A DNA stretch of 15,914 nucleotides from Candidatus Hydrogenedentota bacterium (GTDB lineage Bacteria > Hydrogenedentota > Hydrogenedentia > Hydrogenedentiales > GCA-2746185): the NCBI GenBank assembly GCA_012965445.1, contig DTSJ01000097.1, forward strand, positions 1 to 15,914, read 5' to 3'. The notes under the pieces are model-generated. The model did no database searches. It saw only the letters and a program-made list of their open reading frames with translations, and was not told the origin of the DNA. Each line of letters begins with the position of its first letter. The stretch's first letter is position 1. Below, in pieces: positions 1 through 8,800 of this stretch. The position numbers and the translations under genes are program-made.

Positions 1-604
1 GCGCGTAGTCTTCCTGGGTCATGACAGTCACGGTACCGATCATGTAGCTGTGCTCGGTGCCGCAATACTCTGCACAGAAGATATGAAACTCTCCTGTCTT
101 GGTGGCTTCGAACCAGAGGCGCGTAAATCGGCCCGGCACGACGTCCTGCTTTACCCGCATTACAGGGATATAGTAATCGTGCAGAACGTCCTGCGAAGTC
201 ATCGTCAATTTGATCGGCCGCCCGACCGGAACATGGAGATCATTGACCTCGCGCGAACCATTGGAGTGCTGCACTTTCCACATCCACTGCTTCGCAACGA
301 CATCGATTTCAACACCGCCCTCCGGCTCGTTCAGATAGTCGGCGTAGAGCCAAGTGCCCCAGAAAAACAAACCGAGAAGCATGAAGAAGGGAATAATCGT
401 CCAGGTGAGTTCCAGCACCAGACTTTCCAGCGGCACCGACGGGCGATCCACACCTTCAATCTTGCGATACTTTGCGGCCAGATAGATCATCGTGAAAAAG
501 ATACCGAAGGTAAAAATGGAACACAACACGACTAAAAAGTAATAGTAGATATCTAACCGCATTGCTATCGTTGATGCTTGTTCTGGAATTATTGGAAAGT
601 TCAT
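1..604 (-). CDS. coxB: Cytochrome c oxidase subunit II (CuA subunit), 3' end beyond the window
   Basis: Subunit II of a haem-copper oxidase, which takes electrons from cytochrome c or ACIII at its binuclear CuA centre on the outer face of the membrane. The visible 201 residues start at ATG 604 and run off the left edge. Two hydrophobic helices lie at about residues 21-41 and 62-85. The cupredoxin domain follows, with the aromatic stretch KQWMWKVQH (about 105-113). CuA ligands are visible as His142 (SQDVLHDYYIP) and the cluster Cys177-x-Glu179-x-Cys181-x3-His185-x2-Met188 (CAEYCGTEHSYM). All ligands are intact. It starts 33 nt after the SCO gene, with only a weak ribosome-binding site (GGTGA). 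The C-terminus is not visible, so I cannot tell whether a fused cytochrome c domain (caa3 type) is present. coxA and other oxidase genes would be expected further left. The identification is secure. Confidence 0.96.
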   Translation of the reverse strand, partial: MNFPIIPEQASTIAMRLDIYYYFLVVLCSIFTFGIFFTMIYLAAKYRKIEGVDRPSVPLESLVLELTWTIIPFFMLLGLFFWGTWLYADYLNEPEGGVEIDVVAKQWMWKVQHSNGSREVNDLHVPVGRPIKLTMTSQDVLHDYYIPVMRVKQDVVPGRFTRLWFEATKTGEFHIFCAEYCGTEHSYMIGTVTVMTQEDYA

Positions 605-637
605 TGAGTAATCACCGTTTCGTATCGCGTTAGCTTT

Positions 638-1552
638 TTAACCTGTCGTGTGTTGATGATCGCCTGGAGCCTCTGGCATCACTTCGGCGAACTGCTTTTT
701 TCTGGTTCGCAGATAAAATACTGTGTACATGAGCGCGAAACCAAGAATCATCAATGTCGCGCCAAACTGCAATGTCCTGAATATGAGCAAACCATAGCGC
801 CCAGTCGAAGGATCGTACTGAAAACACAACAAGACCAGTTTATCGACCAGGCTTCCTATCTTGCCTTCCGAAGCCTCGGTCAGGCCCCATTCGACGTCAC
901 GTTTAATATAATCGATGCCGTAGAAGTAGCGGGATGTCTTGCCTTCCGGCGTAAGCGCGATAATTCCGGCGGCATGGGCGAACATCCCCGTAGCTGGGTC
1001 GTAGACATAGCGGAAACCAACTGACTGGGCCAGCTCTTCAATCGAGGCTTCATCGCCAACGAGGAAATTCCAGCCTTTCTGAGCGCCTTCGCGATCTACA
1101 TTTGCGACGTGCAGTTCTTTCTTGAGCAAGGCTTGCTCTGGCGTTTCGGAGGGATCAATGCTTACCGTAATGATGTTGTAGTCCTCACCAGGCTTGAATT
1201 TCATGGCCTTCACCACGATTTCAAGTCCTGCCAATTCTGCCTGGCACAACATCGGACATTCGTAATAAACCAGGGCCAGCAGTGCAGGACGATCATTCAT
1301 CAAGTCACGCAGTTTCACAGACTCACCTTCGGCGGTAGTAAACGCGAGATCCAAATTCACTTGCGCATCGAGCTTCTGTTCGATACTGATATCCGCGAAC
1401 TGCTCGGTCGGGTCAGGTCCGCCGAAGGACAATGGATCCAAAGGAGGTGGCACCTGCGCTTGTGCGTTCATCAGCACACACAGAACCAGTGCCAGAAACA
1501 GAGACTGTACCCGGACGAGTCGGCTCGCGCTATGTGTTGACTGGAAGTTCAT
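638..1552 (-). CDS. SCO1/SenC-family copper chaperone with C-terminal membrane helix
   Basis: 304-aa thioredoxin-fold protein of the SCO family, which delivers copper to, or reduces, the CuA site of oxidase subunit II in the periplasm. An N-terminal hydrophobic segment (about 13-32, ending AQAQ) looks like a signal peptide. The copper-binding motif is Cys99-P-M-L-Cys103 (YYECPMLCQ), and the distal ligand is probably His193 (MFAHAAGI). SIDP (131-134) is also typical. A single helix at about 261-281, followed by RTRKK, would anchor the C-terminus. This membrane-anchored form is common beside ACIII and cox genes. The start ATG lies 3 nt after the previous gene's stop, and coxB follows after 33 nt, which fits a role in maturing that subunit. 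The residues seen are those of a functional chaperone. The metal ligands are assigned from family knowledge. Confidence 0.92.
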   Translation of the reverse strand: MNFQSTHSASRLVRVQSLFLALVLCVLMNAQAQVPPPLDPLSFGGPDPTEQFADISIEQKLDAQVNLDLAFTTAEGESVKLRDLMNDRPALLALVYYECPMLCQAELAGLEIVVKAMKFKPGEDYNIITVSIDPSETPEQALLKKELHVANVDREGAQKGWNFLVGDEASIEELAQSVGFRYVYDPATGMFAHAAGIIALTPEGKTSRYFYGIDYIKRDVEWGLTEASEGKIGSLVDKLVLLCFQYDPSTGRYGLLIFRTLQFGATLMILGFALMYTVFYLRTRKKQFAEVMPEAPGDHQHTTG

Positions 1553-1555
1553 CGA

Positions 1556-1969
1556 TTATTCTGTAATTTCCATCGGTATGCGTTTCGGAAAACCGTGTTC
1601 TGCCACGTGTTTAAGTGCGTCTTCAATTGGAATGCGGTATATCTCAGGGCTTTCGCTCACAATACCTGATGTCGTACTCAAGTGACGTTGTTCGGCCTTG
1701 TGCACTGAAAGCTCGGCTGGCGGATCAGGCTGAAGGCGTACTGCACTCTCCCATTCATTGTGCTCGCCAGCCAACTCGGACTGCGTGTACTCCGAGATGT
1801 CGTCGTGCGTTTCAGAGTTCAGGACTTTGCCGTACATGAACGACACCGCAAAGCTCAACAGCGTGAACGCGACCATACCAACACCCGCAATCAGGATCAC
1901 CTTGACCTTGACATCGCTGATTTCGTAGCCGTCATCTGGATTCGGAACGTGCGTTGATTCGTTATGCAT
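1556..1969 (-). CDS. Small single-TM accessory protein of the ACIII/oxidase operon
   Basis: 137-aa protein of unknown biochemical role. A soluble N-terminus of about 22 residues is followed by one membrane helix (about 23-46) and a domain that should face the periplasm. That domain carries a patch RLQPDPPAEL (78-87) and a terminal box RIPIEDALKHVAEHGFP (112-128). From memory, similar 'LQ-x-DP ... RIPID-x-AM ... RG-x-P' boxes occur in small proteins encoded next to cytochrome oxidase and ACIII genes in several phyla. The usual 'GWVD' element before the second box seems replaced by TSGIV. I chose ATG 1969 over ATG 1987 because AGGAGC (1979-1984) lies 9 nt upstream of it. This start overlaps the actF stop by 8 nt. 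SCO follows after 3 nt. It may be an extra ACIII subunit or an oxidase assembly factor; the sequence does not decide. Confidence 0.82.
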   Translation of the reverse strand: MHNESTHVPNPDDGYEISDVKVKVILIAGVGMVAFTLLSFAVSFMYGKVLNSETHDDISEYTQSELAGEHNEWESAVRLQPDPPAELSVHKAEQRHLSTTSGIVSESPEIYRIPIEDALKHVAEHGFPKRIPMEITE

Positions 1970-3194
1970 TTTCGAATAGCTCCTCATCGATATGACTCAT
2001 CGCTTCGTAGAGTCGCGGATCATTTCTCGGCATCAGGTTTGTTGTGCCAAGCTCGCGAATAAAGAAGTACAACCAATAGGAAAACAGAGCGACGGCCATT
2101 GCAACGTACGCCCCGACCTCGAGCCACGGCCCGCCGGGATCTTCAGAAAAGCCTTTGTCGTGATGGAACGAGGGATTTATAAAGTAGAATATGTCGCACA
2201 TACGCATTGCTATCATGAAGTAGCACATCTTGCGCACACGACTGATTTTGTTTTTCAGGCGATGTTTCTGCATCAGTCCGAAAAACGGAATGAAGAAATG
2301 GCCAATCATGAGAATTGCAGTAAGTCCAATATAGAAATTCGTATTGCGCGCCAGATAGTAGTGAATTTCTTCTGGCAGATTTCCGGCCCAGATAATCAGG
2401 TATTGCGAGAAAGACATGTAACCCCAGAGTACCGTAAACACGAACATGAAGGTCGTAAGCATGTGATAGCTTTCAACTGTCACCACAGAGGACATCGGCT
2501 TTGACTGCGCGAGTTTCTCGAGTAGCACAACGAAGACGGCAAGCAGTGTGAGTGCCTGGCTAATGGCAAAAAGCGGCCCGTAAATTGTCGAGAACCATTC
2601 TGGCTCAAGCGACATCACCCAGTCCAGCGGCGCGAAAGTAATCAGAACGCAATACATGAGGAGTGCCGGGGGTGCCCAGAAGCGGAATTTTTTGATGATC
2701 AGCGCATCGCCTGTTTTTTCCAGCTCGCGAGACCATTTGGAGAAAATTTCCGACATTCCTAGGAGGATGACGAAGTACACGAAGGAACGCAACAGCCAGA
2801 AATTCTTGTTCAGAAACCAAGCCTTCGTTGCCACGACCGTACTTTCAGAATGAATCCAGACATCGTAATTCTTGTTGATGCCAAGTGCCACGAGGGCGCA
2901 GTAGATAAAGAACGGGATGGAAAGATAGCGAATCGTGCGCGCCGAGGCTTCAAGCATACGCTGAATAGGAAAAGTCCATGCGCCTGCCGTCATGTGATGG
3001 ATAAACAGCAGTGCCTGCGCGCCCATCGCCAGACCAAAGGCCAGAACCCACGCATATAGAAATGCCTGGAAAATTAACTGCGTGTTGCCCGAAATCGCAA
3101 CGAGAATGCAGGATGCTGCAAAGCCGACACCAGCGGCGATCAGCGCCCTGCCCTTTAGCTGAAGCATATTATTGGGTAATGAATTAGTGCTCAC
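1962..3194 (-). CDS. actF: ACIII subunit ActF, NrfD/PsrC-like integral membrane protein
   Basis: Polytopic membrane subunit of alternative complex III, homologous to ActC and thought to pack beside it in the membrane. From the chosen start the protein has 410 residues and about ten hydrophobic segments, the first at about 17-34. The early FIHHMTAGAW stretch (about 64-73) is typical of ActF. I chose GTG 3194, which overlaps actE by 11 nt and has AGAGGG just upstream. The open frame extends to GTG 3254, but those 20 residues are a Lys/Arg-rich run that mirrors the acidic tail of ActE in another frame. ATG 3167 is a further possible start but has no ribosome-binding site. The family assignment is firm; the start is less so. 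It sits between actE and the 137-aa accessory gene. Confidence 0.92.
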   Translation of the reverse strand: MSTNSLPNNMLQLKGRALIAAGVGFAASCILVAISGNTQLIFQAFLYAWVLAFGLAMGAQALLFIHHMTAGAWTFPIQRMLEASARTIRYLSIPFFIYCALVALGINKNYDVWIHSESTVVATKAWFLNKNFWLLRSFVYFVILLGMSEIFSKWSRELEKTGDALIIKKFRFWAPPALLMYCVLITFAPLDWVMSLEPEWFSTIYGPLFAISQALTLLAVFVVLLEKLAQSKPMSSVVTVESYHMLTTFMFVFTVLWGYMSFSQYLIIWAGNLPEEIHYYLARNTNFYIGLTAILMIGHFFIPFFGLMQKHRLKNKISRVRKMCYFMIAMRMCDIFYFINPSFHHDKGFSEDPGGPWLEVGAYVAMAVALFSYWLYFFIRELGTTNLMPRNDPRLYEAMSHIDEELFENA

Positions 3195-3885
3195 CTTGAC
3201 CCTCTTCTTCGTTTTCGTTGCTTTCCGCTTCGTGTCCGTCTGCTGCCGCGTCACCTTGGCTACCGCTGTCCACTGCAGCGACCCCGGAATTTCTCGCCTT
3301 CTCCAACAGATCTTCGGTCAATAAGTCGGGTGTGGCATATTGACTCAACTGCAGTACGCGAATATAAGACGCGATCGCCCAGCGATCTTCCACCGACACG
3401 CGCGATTTGTAACTGTACATGCGGCCAAAACCGTTGGTCATTACGTCGTAGAAATAACCGATAGGTACATCAAGCAAACGCTGATCCATGTAGGAAGGAG
3501 GATTGGGAAATCCGCGTTTCGGGATCATTCCGTCGCCAAGACCCTGCTCTCCGTGACATACAATGCAGTATATGTTGAATCGTTCTTGTCCACGCCGAAG
3601 AAGTATTTCGAACTCTTCACCTTCCAGATCGAGACGAGCCGGTAGTGCCGTTATGAATTCGTCGTTCGAATCCATCCCTTTATAATAGGCCGTGTCCAAG
3701 CGCGCTCCGAGATAAGGAACCGTGCCTTCAACCAGACCACGGGAAGAGGATTCGCCTTCGCCCCAGAAATCGCCCTGTTCCAGTGGTTCATAGCGATCTT
3801 GGTTCCAGAGGTCCCAGTGGCATCCGGTCAGTACAACAACTGCAAAACACCAGAGCAGCCAATTCTTTAATGCAAGTCGTTTCAT
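3184..3885 (-). CDS. actE: ACIII subunit ActE, monohaem cytochrome c lipoprotein
   Basis: 233-aa periplasmic cytochrome c of ACIII, probably the exit point for electrons toward the oxidase. The N-terminus is a lipoprotein signal with lipobox LTGC, so the mature protein would begin at Cys22 and be lipid-anchored. One haem c motif, C107-I-V-C-H111, is followed by a probable axial Met156 (GFGRMYSY). This is the usual single-haem layout. After about residue 205 comes a low-complexity acidic tail rich in Glu, Asp, Gly and Ala (ESNENEEEGQGEH at the end), which may be a flexible docking or spacer segment. The start ATG 3885 overlaps the actD stop by 1 nt (TAATG). It has a strong Shine-Dalgarno, GGAGGTGG, 7 nt upstream, so translational coupling with strong initiation is likely. 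Confidence 0.95.
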   Translation of the reverse strand: MKRLALKNWLLWCFAVVVLTGCHWDLWNQDRYEPLEQGDFWGEGESSSRGLVEGTVPYLGARLDTAYYKGMDSNDEFITALPARLDLEGEEFEILLRRGQERFNIYCIVCHGEQGLGDGMIPKRGFPNPPSYMDQRLLDVPIGYFYDVMTNGFGRMYSYKSRVSVEDRWAIASYIRVLQLSQYATPDLLTEDLLEKARNSGVAAVDSGSQGDAAADGHEAESNENEEEGQGEH

Positions 3886-4439
3886 TATTCGACCACCTCC
3901 GATACTTCGATCGGCGTGTGTTCCAGGGATTCGAGGAAATCCCGTGTTTTGTCTGTGTCATACTGCGGATCGGTCTGTTCGATACACAGGAAGAAGCGAT
4001 CACTCGTGGCGCGCTCAAAATTCTTCGCGTTCATCACTGGATGATACGGCTGCGGAAGTCCGTTCATCGCGAGCATCACCAGCCCAGTCGTAAAGGAAGC
4101 AAACAGAATGTTCAGTTCGAAGGTGACCGGAATGAAAGCAGGCCAGCTAAAGTAGGGCCGTCCGCCGATATCGTACGGATAGTGGACAACACTTGCGAAC
4201 CACTGAAGACCGAATCCGGTAATTGCACCCGTCAGGCCGGCAGCCAAAGTAAACCACGGCAGCTTCGTTTCTTGAATACCAAGTGCATCGTCCAGCCCGT
4301 GAATCGGGAACGGCGAATACGCGTCCATCGTGCGATATCCTTGATGATAGGCGACCGCAGTCGCCGCCATCAGATCATCGGGATTGTCAAATTCAGCAAT
4401 GATTCCGTATGCCGTATTTTCGCTTTTTTCTTCGTGCAT
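3885..4439 (-). CDS. actD: ACIII subunit ActD (DUF3341 family)
   Basis: 184-aa membrane protein of ACIII. A cytoplasmic N-terminal domain opens with the family pattern YGIIAEFDNPDDLMAA (11-26) and is followed by two transmembrane helices at about 62-84 and 99-126. The C-terminal part, FERATSDRFFLCIEQTD (about 141-157), is a soluble domain with one cysteine. In known ACIII structures ActD is a two-helix subunit beside ActC/ActF; no cofactor is known. The length is usual for the family. It starts 15 nt after actC with AGAGG-like sequence upstream of ATG 4439, and its stop overlaps the actE start by 1 nt. The assignment rests on the sequence pattern plus its fixed place between actC and actE. 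Confidence 0.94.
   Translation of the reverse strand: MHEEKSENTAYGIIAEFDNPDDLMAATAVAYHQGYRTMDAYSPFPIHGLDDALGIQETKLPWFTLAAGLTGAITGFGLQWFASVVHYPYDIGGRPYFSWPAFIPVTFELNILFASFTTGLVMLAMNGLPQPYHPVMNAKNFERATSDRFFLCIEQTDPQYDTDKTRDFLESLEHTPIEVSEVVE
3893..3900 (-). promoter_or_regulatory. Strong ribosome-binding site of actE
   Basis: On the minus strand this reads GGAGGTGG, 7 nt before ATG 3885, and lies inside the last codons of actD. It is the strongest Shine-Dalgarno match I noticed in the operon and fixes the actE start. Confidence 0.75.
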
Positions 4440-4454
4440 TTCTACGCCTTACCT

Positions 4455-5837
4455 CTAATGGTGGCCATGCCCTGTAATCTTATGCTGCGAAACACGTACT
4501 TCGTGAATCGCCAGTACCGGAAGGAACCGAACGAACAGACACATGCAGAAGGTGAAGAAACCCAGCGTGCCCAGGTAGATTCCCCAGTCCCATGGCGTAC
4601 CGTGATAGGTACCCCATGCCGACGGCATAAAGTCGCGTGTCAGACTGGTTATAATAATAACGTAGCGTTCAAGCCACATGCCGATACCGATAATAATGGT
4701 GATTCCCCAGAGCAGGGGAATATTGCTGCGCACTCTTTTGAACCAGAGCAGCTGCGGCGTGATGATATTGCAGACGATAAGCGCCCAGTAAGACGGCGCA
4801 ATGGGGCCTGTCCATCTGTTCAACATCATAAACGCTTCGTACTGGTTCCCCGTGTAATATGCGAAGAACAATTCCGTCATATAACCGTATGCCACGATAA
4901 GCGATGTCGCCAGCATAACTTTCGCCATCTGGTCAACATGATAGTCCGTAACGAGGCTTTTCAGGTTGTACCAGCTCCGCACAGGAAGCAGCATGGTCAG
5001 CACCATCGCGAACCCCGCGTAAATGGCCCCGGCTACAAAATACGGTGGAAAGATCGTCGTGTGCCAACCAGGAACGATGCCGATGGCAAAGTCGAAGGAC
5101 ACGATACTGTGTACCGAAACCACGAGCGGTGTACAAAGTCCCGCCAGCAACAGGGAGGCCATTTCGTAGCGGTGCCAGTGTCGGGCAGAACCGCGCCAAC
5201 CCAATGAGACCGCGCCATAAATTCGCCTGACCCAGAGGTTCTTCGCACGATCACGCAACATCGCGAAATCAGGAATAAGCCCGAGATACCAGAACAAAAT
5301 CGATACGCTACCGTATGTCGAAATAGCAAAGACGTCCCATAACAGCGGACTGCGGAATTGCGGCCACAGGCCCATCGTGTTGGGATAAGGCAGAATGAAG
5401 AAACCAACCCACGGGCGACCGAGATGAAGAATCGGGTACATGCCTGCGCAGGCCACGGCAAAAATAGTCATGGCTTCGGCGAAGCGATTGATGGCATTGC
5501 GCCATTCCTGCCGCAACAGCAGCAGAATTGCGGAAATCAGCGTTCCTGCGTGACCAATACCAATCCACCAAACGAAGTTTACAATCGCGAAACCCCAGGC
5601 AACCGGTACGTTCACCGACCAGGCGCCGGTACCTACCAAAAACAGATACGCTACTGAGATACCCAGAACTGAGACGAAAAAAGACCCGATGCCGAACATG
5701 ACATACCAGCCGATGGGATGGGGACGAGTAAGAATAACCGAACCAACCGCATCGGAGATGGTCTCGTAATCATGCGGCTGCTCGATAATCGGGGCAATCC
5801 GCTGTAGATCCTGATGATCTCTGTTCTTGATTCCCAT
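4455..5837 (-). CDS. actC: ACIII subunit ActC, NrfD/PsrC-like quinol-oxidising membrane subunit
   Basis: 460-aa integral membrane protein with about ten hydrophobic helices, of the NrfD/PsrC family. In ACIII this subunit carries the quinol site and passes electrons to the ActB iron-sulfur chain. Characteristic stretches are GIGHAGTLISAILLLLRQEW (about 93-112) and HLGRPW (138-143). His138, Asp168 (LLWDVF), His243 and Asp249 (SVHSIVSFDFA) stand near the positions I recall being proposed for quinol binding and proton transfer in ActC. That residue mapping is inference. The N-terminal 40 residues are cytoplasmic and the protein ends in a short His-rich tail (HKITGHGHH). ATG 5837 lies 3 nt after the actB stop and actD follows after 15 nt. 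No anomalies were seen. Confidence 0.96.
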   Translation of the reverse strand: MGIKNRDHQDLQRIAPIIEQPHDYETISDAVGSVILTRPHPIGWYVMFGIGSFFVSVLGISVAYLFLVGTGAWSVNVPVAWGFAIVNFVWWIGIGHAGTLISAILLLLRQEWRNAINRFAEAMTIFAVACAGMYPILHLGRPWVGFFILPYPNTMGLWPQFRSPLLWDVFAISTYGSVSILFWYLGLIPDFAMLRDRAKNLWVRRIYGAVSLGWRGSARHWHRYEMASLLLAGLCTPLVVSVHSIVSFDFAIGIVPGWHTTIFPPYFVAGAIYAGFAMVLTMLLPVRSWYNLKSLVTDYHVDQMAKVMLATSLIVAYGYMTELFFAYYTGNQYEAFMMLNRWTGPIAPSYWALIVCNIITPQLLWFKRVRSNIPLLWGITIIIGIGMWLERYVIIITSLTRDFMPSAWGTYHGTPWDWGIYLGTLGFFTFCMCLFVRFLPVLAIHEVRVSQHKITGHGHH

Positions 5838-5840
5838 AAC

Positions 5841-8800
5841 TTAAGCTGTAATCTCCGGATTCGGATTCGTTATTTTTGCCAGGTACGTGGTGCGCGGCTT
5901 GGTATTAAGATCGGCCAGAAGACTGTAATTCCGTGCGCTGGCGCGATTCCGGGACACTTTACTGTGTTCATCCAACATGTTGCCGAATGTGATTGCTCCG
6001 GCAGGACATGCTTGCTCACATGCCGTAATCGCGATTATTTCATTTTCCTTCGTGATGTCCTTGCCGTCCGTTACCTGTTGATCCGCTTTCTTGGCCTCGA
6101 TGCGCGCCGCATTGATGCGCTGCACACAATAGGTGCATTTTTCCATTACGCCGCGGGTACGAACTGTCACGTCCGGGTTGCGCATCGGCTTGAGACTTTC
6201 AGGATTGATATGCGTCGGCTCGAACTTAAACGAAGAGAGACCGTCGCCAAGCAGTGTCTTTACGCCCTGATTACTCCATCCCCGGTCACCACGTGAACCC
6301 AGCGGCGTACGGGTGTAATTGAAGAAGTTAAAACGGCGCACTTTGTACGGACAGTTGTTTGAACAATAACGGGTTCCGATGCAGCGGTTGTACACCATGT
6401 CGTTCAGGCCTTCACGCGAATGCATCGTAGCGCCAACGGGACATACGACTTCGCAAAGCGCATTTTCGCACTGCATACAGGGGACTGGCTGGAAGTAAGT
6501 CGTCGGATTGTCCAGCGTGTGGTTGAGATCTTCATCCGTTTTCCGGTTCAACGCATTCGTTGCATCGTCGCCAAAGAAGGGGATTGCCTTTTCACGACCC
6601 GAATAGTAATAGCGGTCAAGACGTATCCACTGCATCTCACGGCCGCGGCGCACTTCATCTTTACCAACGACAGGAATGATATTTTCAGACTGGCAGGCGA
6701 TGATGCAGGCGTTGCATCCCGTGCATTGATTCAAATCAATGGTCATCGCCCAGGCGTGACGGTTTTTTCCGGTGTGGTTCCACTCGGTTTTTTCCGCGAC
6801 CTTCATCAGGGTTTCGTCTTCGGCAGGATCGTGAAACTCATGGTGTTCACCCTTAACGACCCACGCCGGATGCGCTGTAAATTTCTCTTCCGTGATATGC
6901 CGAACGAGACCACGGCCTTCCATGTTGTAATGTTCTTCGGTACGAGCTAAGTGATACTTGCTGCCCAGTGGCTTAATCGTAGCGTGATTCGAAAAAGTAT
7001 GGTCGGACGCGCGAAGGCTGTAGGCATTGAAGCCGAGGTAGCCTTTGGAGACTTCGCAGACTTTACCCATTGACGTGCGGCCATATCCGGCGTGAAGGGT
7101 AATCGTATCGGAAGCATGACCGGGTTGAATCCACACTGCTCCCGTAACTTTGCGACCGCCCAGGGAAACTTCTACTTCCATTTCATTTTCGAGGCCAAGA
7201 CTCTTGGCGGTCGAGTATCCGACCAGTACGACGTTGTCCCAGGTCAGTTTGGTCAGCGGATTCGGAACTTCCTGAAGCCATGCGTTATTTGAGAACGTTC
7301 CATCGCCCACGGAGGGGTCAGCCATAAACACTACTTCGACCGCTTTCGATTTTGGGGCTTCGGCTTTGGTGTAGGAACCCGCAGCGCCGGACCTTACGCT
7401 GGGTGCAGGCCTGACAGCCTGTTCCGCAGTATCATCGACAATCCCCATGCTCAAAACAGCGCGCCATTTGTTTTCAAATTTAGTGGCTGCGTCGTCGAGG
7501 TTCCATGCTGTTTTACAGTGGGCCTGGAGCATCTCGAATGCAGTCAATTCCGCTTCATCGACCAACGCAGATAACAATTCAACGCGTGATTTTCCGCCAT
7601 ACAGCGGCGCAATGAGCGGCTGCGTCAGCGATACGGTTCCGTCAAAAGCACGGGCATCACCCCATGATTCCAAGTAATGGAGTTCAGGCAACTGCCATTG
7701 ACAGCGCTTGCTGGTTTCATCCACATAACGACTCAGGCGTGCACGCGTCTCCACCTTATCCAATGCGGCAGAAAACTCGAGGTCGGCGGGAGCAGAATAC
7801 ACCGGATTCACGTCGCCAAGAATCAGCAGCAAAGAAACGCTGCCGGCATTCATGTCAGCAACAAGACTTTTCAGAGATTCAAGTTGATCGACCGGGCTTG
7901 ATTCGACCGGATCGATATACGTTACCGTGGTACCGACATTCTGTAACCGTTCGTTGATGGCATGACCGAGTGCGTGCACCGCAGGCGACTGACCGGAGCC
8001 CACAGTAATAATTGAGCCCTTTTTGTTCGCATTCAAGTCTTTGGCAACCGCTGCAACCCAGGCAAGCTGTTTCGCATTTAAGCCGAAGTCTCCGGACGGA
8101 AGTGCGCCGTCAACGCCAACGGTATCGGCAAGCGCACGCGCTACATCTTCAATCTGGCTCGGACGGAATGGAAAGCGGTGGTCCGCCATCGCGCCCAGCA
8201 AAGTAGGTGAACTCTCGAACACGTAGGTGCGATTCAGTTTTGCATGAAATTCTTCATGGGTCTCTTCCGTAGCTTCGGAAGGAGCTTCATGGTGGGCGTC
8301 CTCGGCAGGCTTATCGAAATCCTCAACCGCACGGCGTGCCGCGAAGTCTGCCGTATAACGGACGCTTCCGGGACCCTTTTCAAATGCATCCGAATCGAAT
8401 GAAACGACAACATCGGCCTTGTCAAAATGCAGTAACGTATCGAGATACTTGCCGAAGGCCATTTTCGCACCGGCGCGCTCATTGTCGCGACCGAATGCCT
8501 CATATCGATGCCATTGAGCGTTCGGATTGGCTGCTAAAAATTGTGCGATTTTTGCCGCTTCAAGCGGGGAGGTTATCGAACCTGTCAGCAAGCGGACGCC
8601 GGCACCGCCATTTGGACGCGCATCATCAATCTTCGCCCTGGCATCAGCGACAAACGCATCCCACGAAGCCAGGTTTCCGGTCTTCAGAACGATTTTACTG
8701 CGATCCGGATCGTACATATCCAGAACAGATGCCTGGGTCTGCGCGTCGGTACGGCCCAATGACGCGGGATGTCCGGGGAGTCCTTCGATTTTCGTCGGAC

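Noticed and set aside
3783..5207. 474-codon open frame on the plus strand opposite actC, actD and actE
   Set aside because: It lies antisense to three well-conserved ACIII genes, its translation has no recognisable motif or hydrophobic pattern and is rich in Arg, His and Gln, and it crosses gene boundaries. It is a shadow frame.
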